Assembly (NCBI GenBank): GCA_003956705.1 | Contig: QZCP01000025.1 | Coordinates: 1 to 64,000 of the forward strand | From: Brevipalpus yothersi | Taxonomy: Eukaryota; Arthropoda; Arachnida; Trombidiformes; Tenuipalpidae | Length of the DNA stretch: 64,000 nucleotides | Direction of reading: 5' to 3' | Notes under the pieces: generated by a model | What the model was told of the DNA's origin: nothing | Seen by the model: only the letters and a program-made list of their open reading frames with translations | Databases searched by the model: none | Shown here: in pieces, positions 59,395 through 64,000 of the stretch | Layout of the letters: each line of letters begins with the position of its first letter | Position numbering within the stretch: the first letter of the stretch is position 1 | Made by a program: the position numbers and the translations under genes

Positions 59395-62300
59395 ATGCAG
59401 GACTTAAATTCGGATGCTGATTTTGATGCATATTGGGAAGATGAGGCAAGAAATCCTAATCGTAATAGAATTCGTATTGGACGACAATATCAGGCTACCA
59501 TACCACCTCTAATCAAACCGGGTAAGCAACTTGACTATTTTCAGACTATCCATATCATCATCAACTTTTCTTTTCTCTCTGCCTCCCCATGTTCCCCTAT
59601 TCTTTTCCTGTTTTTCCATACATTAACTTAACTTTTTAGTGTGCTGGATAGCTTGACTTTGTGTGTGTGTGTGTGTGTGTAGATGAATGCTTATTATTAA
59701 CATTATTATCCACTTGTGTGAACATTTATCATTTGCATTCTTATCATTCCACTTTGGGTGAACTCATTTTGATGCATTTCGATTGTAGATTCAATGTTTC
59801 ACATGTTTCTTCATCTCTTTTCCACCTCCCTCTTTTTTGTCGGTCATTGTCCATTTATCCACACCAATATGATCATTTTATTAATCAATCAAAAATGTTC
59901 TTAATCACATTTTATCATTATGATGATCATTTTCTTTTGGGCTCAGGTGAAAATGATGGCCGAAAATTGGAAAATCTTGAAACACTCAGATGGAATCCTG
60001 AAGATCAGCCAGCTGATCTTGAATTAACTCAATACTTATCTGTTGCTAAAGCAGTCTATCTAATATCGAGGCTACTAGATGCCGAAGACAATCCACCGCC
60101 GGTCACCACCTCCACCAGTGATAGTGAGATGGACATAAGCAGTGCGATAGAAGAGGAAATAGCAACCACTAAAGAAACCCCATCCACAACAACTCCCAGT
60201 ATCACCACATCTACCAGCAGTATACCTATTTCAACTGGAACCTCTTTCGTTTCCACTCTTAATAAGCCTAAACTGTTACCCACACAACCAAAATCTCAAC
60301 CTAAAGCTCATCCTCAACTCGATTTAGGTCTCAGTCATGCCGAAGAAAGTAAGAGTTCCTCTACCATTAAAGAAAAGAGTACTATCGATGACCAGTACGA
60401 TGATATTGATAAAGACTCGGATGCAAACTGGGAAGATTCCACAGAGTACTTGAGAACAGCCCTCAAGGGATTGGTAAGTGTATTCATAATCATATGACTT
60501 GTATTGATAATGAATGTTATTTGTAACACTTATCATGACTCGGTGAGTCATCAAAAAATTCGTCTTGTGCTTATTCTGTTCTCTCTTCATATTAATTAGC
60601 TGGATTTCATCATATCCATCAAAGAACAATCTCAACGAAAAGATATTAAAGTGAGTAATTCATTATAGTTACAGACTATTTGTTGCTTCCTGACCAAACT
60701 TTTTCTGAATTAGATCGTCAATAATGATACTTGTTATTTGACAAGTTAATTCATTTTGTCCGTCATTTATATCTCTTTTTCCGTTTCACTGTCTATCTTA
60801 AAAAACGAATGCTACTTTAATCAGGAAGAGATAATTTATACGAAACTCAGAGAGAATTATCTTCCTTGAATGTATTGTCATCTGTTTTCTCAGATCTGAA
60901 CCTATTTGACTTTCCATTAGTAATCACTTCCTCCCGTTATGATGATAACATGAAATTGACTGAAAAAAATTTTCTCCTCATAATTCATCTCTAGCCGTCT
61001 ACTGTGCCAAATACTCCCAGCGATACAAAAAAGCAACCGAATCTTTTAGCCTCATCTCCATCTAATCAACAAATTCTTAACTTACCCAAAAGCAAATGGA
61101 CACCAACCGAAATACATCTATTCACCATTGCTCTTGAATTTTGTGGCAAGAATTTTAGTGCAATCAAAAAAGAATTTCTCCCATGGAGATCGGTGAAAAG
61201 TATCATAGAGTTTTATTATTTAGGGCTGACTAAAGATAGTTCATCCCCATCTTCAACCAGTAACCCACCGTCTTCCAAAAAATCATCATCATCTCCAAGT
61301 AGACAGCAATCCACCCAGTGTACCAATACCTCAAACAATCCAACCGCTACTAATTCATCAGCCACCGGAAATCAAAATTCAGATAATGGTTCTCCGTCAT
61401 GTGAAGGTGATTCTTCTCATCCAACTTCTTCATCACCCCAATCCAAGACGAATGTTGACAATGATTGTGCTTCGCCATCAGGGATGCATTGTGCAGGCTA
61501 TGGAGGAGAAGTGGGTAAAGGAAGTTGCTTGAATAGTATTAAGTGTGAAACAAATGAGGAAAATGATAAAGGCTGCTCGATCAATGGTGTAGAAGTGAAA
61601 GCAATCAAGGGGAGACCTGTTTCTCCCAAATCACGTAGTGACCAAGCAAGCTGTGCTTCTAATCTTGGATCTCTTAAATTTTACAAAGATGGTCATCTTG
61701 TACTCAAATTGAATGCTAAACAAGAGGAAGCTGCCCACAAGTGTCATTGGGTTGAATCTCAAGACACCCCGAGATTACCTAAACCTGGTATGAAAGGTAA
61801 TGGATTAAAACCTGATTCTCTCAATAGCGGTAATCATCGATCGAATAATCATCAAGGAGAAGATCTGGAAGACAATTCACTTGATTCCAGTGATGTTGAA
61901 TCACAAGCGAGTAGTGAAAGCAGCAATCTTCCAACCCTTACCACTGTCAACAATCCAAAGAAAGCCAAAGTTCGTGTGGAAGATTGCTTTGTCCCGCTGT
62001 CTTCTTGCAATTCAATATCAACCTCATCTGCTACCTCTCGCGATCATATATCATCACCATCAGCAACAACAACATCTTCATCATCATCATCATCATCTTG
62101 TACGAATAAAGGTCTCACAGCTTCTCCAGTAAGCAACACATCTGCCTCTGCAACGATTCATTCATCTAACCATGATTCACAATCTTTAAATGAGCCTCTC
62201 CTCTCGTCTCTCAAGCGTCCCATTGTAGAGTCATCCTCAAAATCGATTTCCAAGTCTCTTGATGGGAGCGAACTCAAAAAGCGTACTAAAACTACTAGTA

Positions 62301-62629
62301 GCTCAGCCACCAATTCATGGTCAGCTGATCATTCAAAAAATCTTATTTCTTCTACTACTTCATGTCCATCTCCTGTTAGCACGACCACATCGAGTAAAGA
62401 AAGTAAATGGTACATGACTGGAGACGATAGAGCAGCAAATCAACCTCCGGTTGCTCATGCAGCCTCATCACGACAAGCTCACACTGGTAACAAGCCTTCC
62501 TCCTCTTCTTCTTCTTCTAGTTTTCACCTTCCAAACCCGATTGCTCCCACAAAGCCTGTAGATTTGACCCGCAAAACGTGTCCCAGTAGTCCGCGTACTA
62601 AGTCATCTTTCTTGGGATATCAAGCCTGA
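59395..62629 (+). CDS. MTA-like ELM2-SANT corepressor protein
   Basis: Four exons (59395-59521, 59947-60473, 60600-60650, 60995-62629) encode 779 aa, starting MQDLNSDADFDAYWEDEA. An ELM2 domain (about 20-85) has RIRIGRQYQATIPPLIKPGE and GRKLENLETLRWNP, closest in wording to MTA proteins. A Thr/Pro-rich insert follows. The SANT domain is at about 268-315 (KSKWTPTEIHLFTIALEFCG, FLPWRSVKSIIEFYYLG); FLPW(K/R)S is typical of MTA1-3. ELM2-SANT modules bind and activate HDAC1/2, so a histone deacetylase corepressor role is likely. Unlike MTA1-3 there is no N-terminal BAH domain and no GATA zinc finger. A short conserved-looking block, LKFYKDGHLVLKLNAKQEE (near 460), is unassigned. The C-terminal half is Ser/Thr-rich with a poly-Ser tract. 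Intron 1 contains a (TG)n tract. RERE or CoREST relatives are alternatives. Confidence 0.8.
59661..59680. repeat. (TG)n tract
   Basis: 20 bp of TG dinucleotide inside intron 1 of the MTA-like gene. Confidence 0.9.
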
Positions 62630-63645
62630 CAGACCTCAATGATGGTGATAATGAATAGTTATCTCTTTTTTCACACTCACACACTTGCTGAAAAAAAAAT
62701 TTAGTCTCTCAGTTTGTGAACAAAAGACTTGATATTGTCTCTTGGTGATAAAATATCCTCTGCTTTTTTACTGCCGATGAACTCTCTCTCTCTCTCTTTC
62801 ATTCTGCGCATCAAGATGCATTCCGATACAAAGTAAGCAAATGATTTCCAATTGTTTTCCCTTGAACATGTGATCTTCTGGTTCTCTCTTTATTTATCAC
62901 TCTCTCTCCTTATCTCTCTACATAATTTTCGATCATTGAACATTTAATGATTCGTTTCCTGAAGGCATTTACACCAGTGAACTTGATTTCTGTTCTCATT
63001 ATCAATTTCAAAACACTTGATTCATTTCATTACCATTTCATGCTCAATTTCTTGGGATGCCTATCATTGAGCATGCTTGATGATTTTTTTCCCTAATTTT
63101 TCTAATTTTCGCTTGTTCTTTTCCCTTTCTAGGATGAAATATAAAACACACTCATCAGAGTAATCTATGCCTGGGAGTCGAGAAGAATGGCAGATCTTGA
63201 TTTTGGTCAAGCATTCGATTTCCGGAAATGGAAAAAAATCCTCACTCATCGGTGAGGATCGGAAAATGCATCCAAGAAAATTTATCTCAAACCATTTCCA
63301 CAATAATCGACTATGAAAAGTCAACGTTATAAAATTTGAGAACTAGAAGTAACTATCTTATAGAGCTTTGCTCTCCTGTTAATCCATTTGTTTTCTAGTC
63401 TCTCTTAATTAATTATAATCTTAATCACTACCACCATTCCACTCTTCTTTTCGATGATCACTCTTGGTAGAATGAAGTGTGTCGACGTGATTTCGGTTTC
63501 TTCAATAGAGAGTTATGATAAGACCCATGTCCATAGAAACACTCAAAAAACTCGAGAATAAGATAAAAAGATGGAAAGTTCGTGATTCGGTGGAATGAAT
63601 GGACGAGAGTTTGGGATAGAAACAGCGAACATTGATTTATTAAAA
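62630..63645. other. 3' UTR of MTA-like gene and spacer
   Basis: AT-rich with short CT runs near 62785-62800 and 62880-62920. No gene supported. Confidence 0.5.
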
Positions 63646-64000
63646 CTAACCAATAGACTCAGGAAACAATGTTTTGAAGAGATGATTCAACAACAAATAG
63701 ATGAATTGTTTGTTTATAATCTTGAATTGGAAACAGTAATAAAGATGGAATGATAATGAAGATGTGATTGCGAAAGGAACATAGTTTTGCAAATTACTTT
63801 GGATTGCCTTAAATGCTTGTGCCTCTGTTATCTTGATATACCTTTCATCCATACCATTTGATGATGTTTTTCGTGATCTTAACGAATTTCTTAGAGTTTC
63901 AAATGAGTAGATAAAGTTCTCTAATGTCATTGAGTTTTCGAGTCGACGATTTATAAAAGTATGAAGTATAAGTTGGAGAGTATCTTCGAGAATAGGTCGA
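63646..64000 (-). CDS. 3' end of a minus-strand gene, possibly VPS37-like (partial)
   Basis: An open minus-strand frame enters from the window edge and stops at 63646, about 118 codons without a stop. The part nearest the edge is protein-like: a helix, then RRLENSMTLENFIYSFETLR followed by NSLRSRK. The pattern Leu-x-x-Phe-Ile-x-x-Phe-x-x-x-Arg-x-x-x-x-x-Arg-x-Lys resembles the Mod(r) domain end of VPS37 (ESCRT-I), but I hold this loosely. The last 45 residues are hydrophobic and Phe/Tyr/Leu-rich, less protein-like. A GTATAT after residue Glu-Arg could be a donor, making the remainder intronic. Confidence 0.35.
   Translation of the reverse strand, partial: RPILEDTLQLILHTFINRRLENSMTLENFIYSFETLRNSLRSRKTSSNGMDERYIKITEAQAFKAIQSNLQNYVPFAITSSLSFHLYYCFQFKIINKQFIYLLLNHLFKTLFPESIG

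Overview
The window is nuclear DNA of a small-genome animal. AT-rich sequence, GT-AG introns mostly 50-100 nt long, AATAAA poly(A) signals, a nuclear-type elongator tRNA-Met and many long (GA)n/(CT)n microsatellites all fit an arthropod. The gene set (adducin, Homer, DNMT3, two-LIM CRP, DGCR6) is metazoan. A mite or other compact chelicerate genome is my best guess, but the sequence does not prove it. Coding starts were placed at ATG codons, and exon joins were checked by reading frame and GT-AG sites.

Layout. 1-10.8 kb: no recognisable gene, but a dense cluster of GA and CT tracts in both orientations. 10.8-16.7 kb: intronless ANAPC2 (-) and 11-exon MAU2 (+), head to head. 18.0-20.8 kb: a metzincin-like peptidase (+), tRNA-Met (-) and DGCR6 (-). 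21.07-21.74 kb: a broken partial copy of the 3' half of MAU2, followed by a GA tract containing a 155-N assembly gap. 23.7-27.0 kb: a 12-exon DNMT3-type gene whose PWWP and ADD reader domains look intact but whose methyltransferase motifs are damaged. 27.3-28.2 kb: coding-like ORFs on the minus strand with no known relative. 30.4-31.3 kb: a CRAL-TRIO protein. 32.4-34.4 kb: a two-LIM protein (-). 35.9-37.3 kb: SLC35E2-like transporter. 38.3-39.4 kb: a type II membrane glycosyltransferase-like protein. 41.4-46.1 kb: adducin. 47.9-48.8 kb: a tiny UPF0729/C18orf32-like gene (-) with a probable 27-nt microexon. 52.2-53.6 kb: an unrecognised glutamine-rich zinc-finger-like protein. 55.1-56.8 kb: Homer. 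57.9-58.6 kb: POP4 (-). 59.4-62.6 kb: an MTA-like ELM2-SANT protein. 63.6-64.0 kb: the 3' end of a further minus-strand gene.

These are independent housekeeping and neuronal/cytoskeletal genes, not one pathway. Several act on chromatin or mitosis (ANAPC2, MAU2, DNMT3-like, MTA-like), and two of those share one divergent intergenic region. The strongest candidate for new biology is the DNMT3-like protein, which appears to be a chromatin-reading pseudoenzyme. Next are the mosaic MAU2 duplication with a 218-bp block of complete identity, and the microexon gene.
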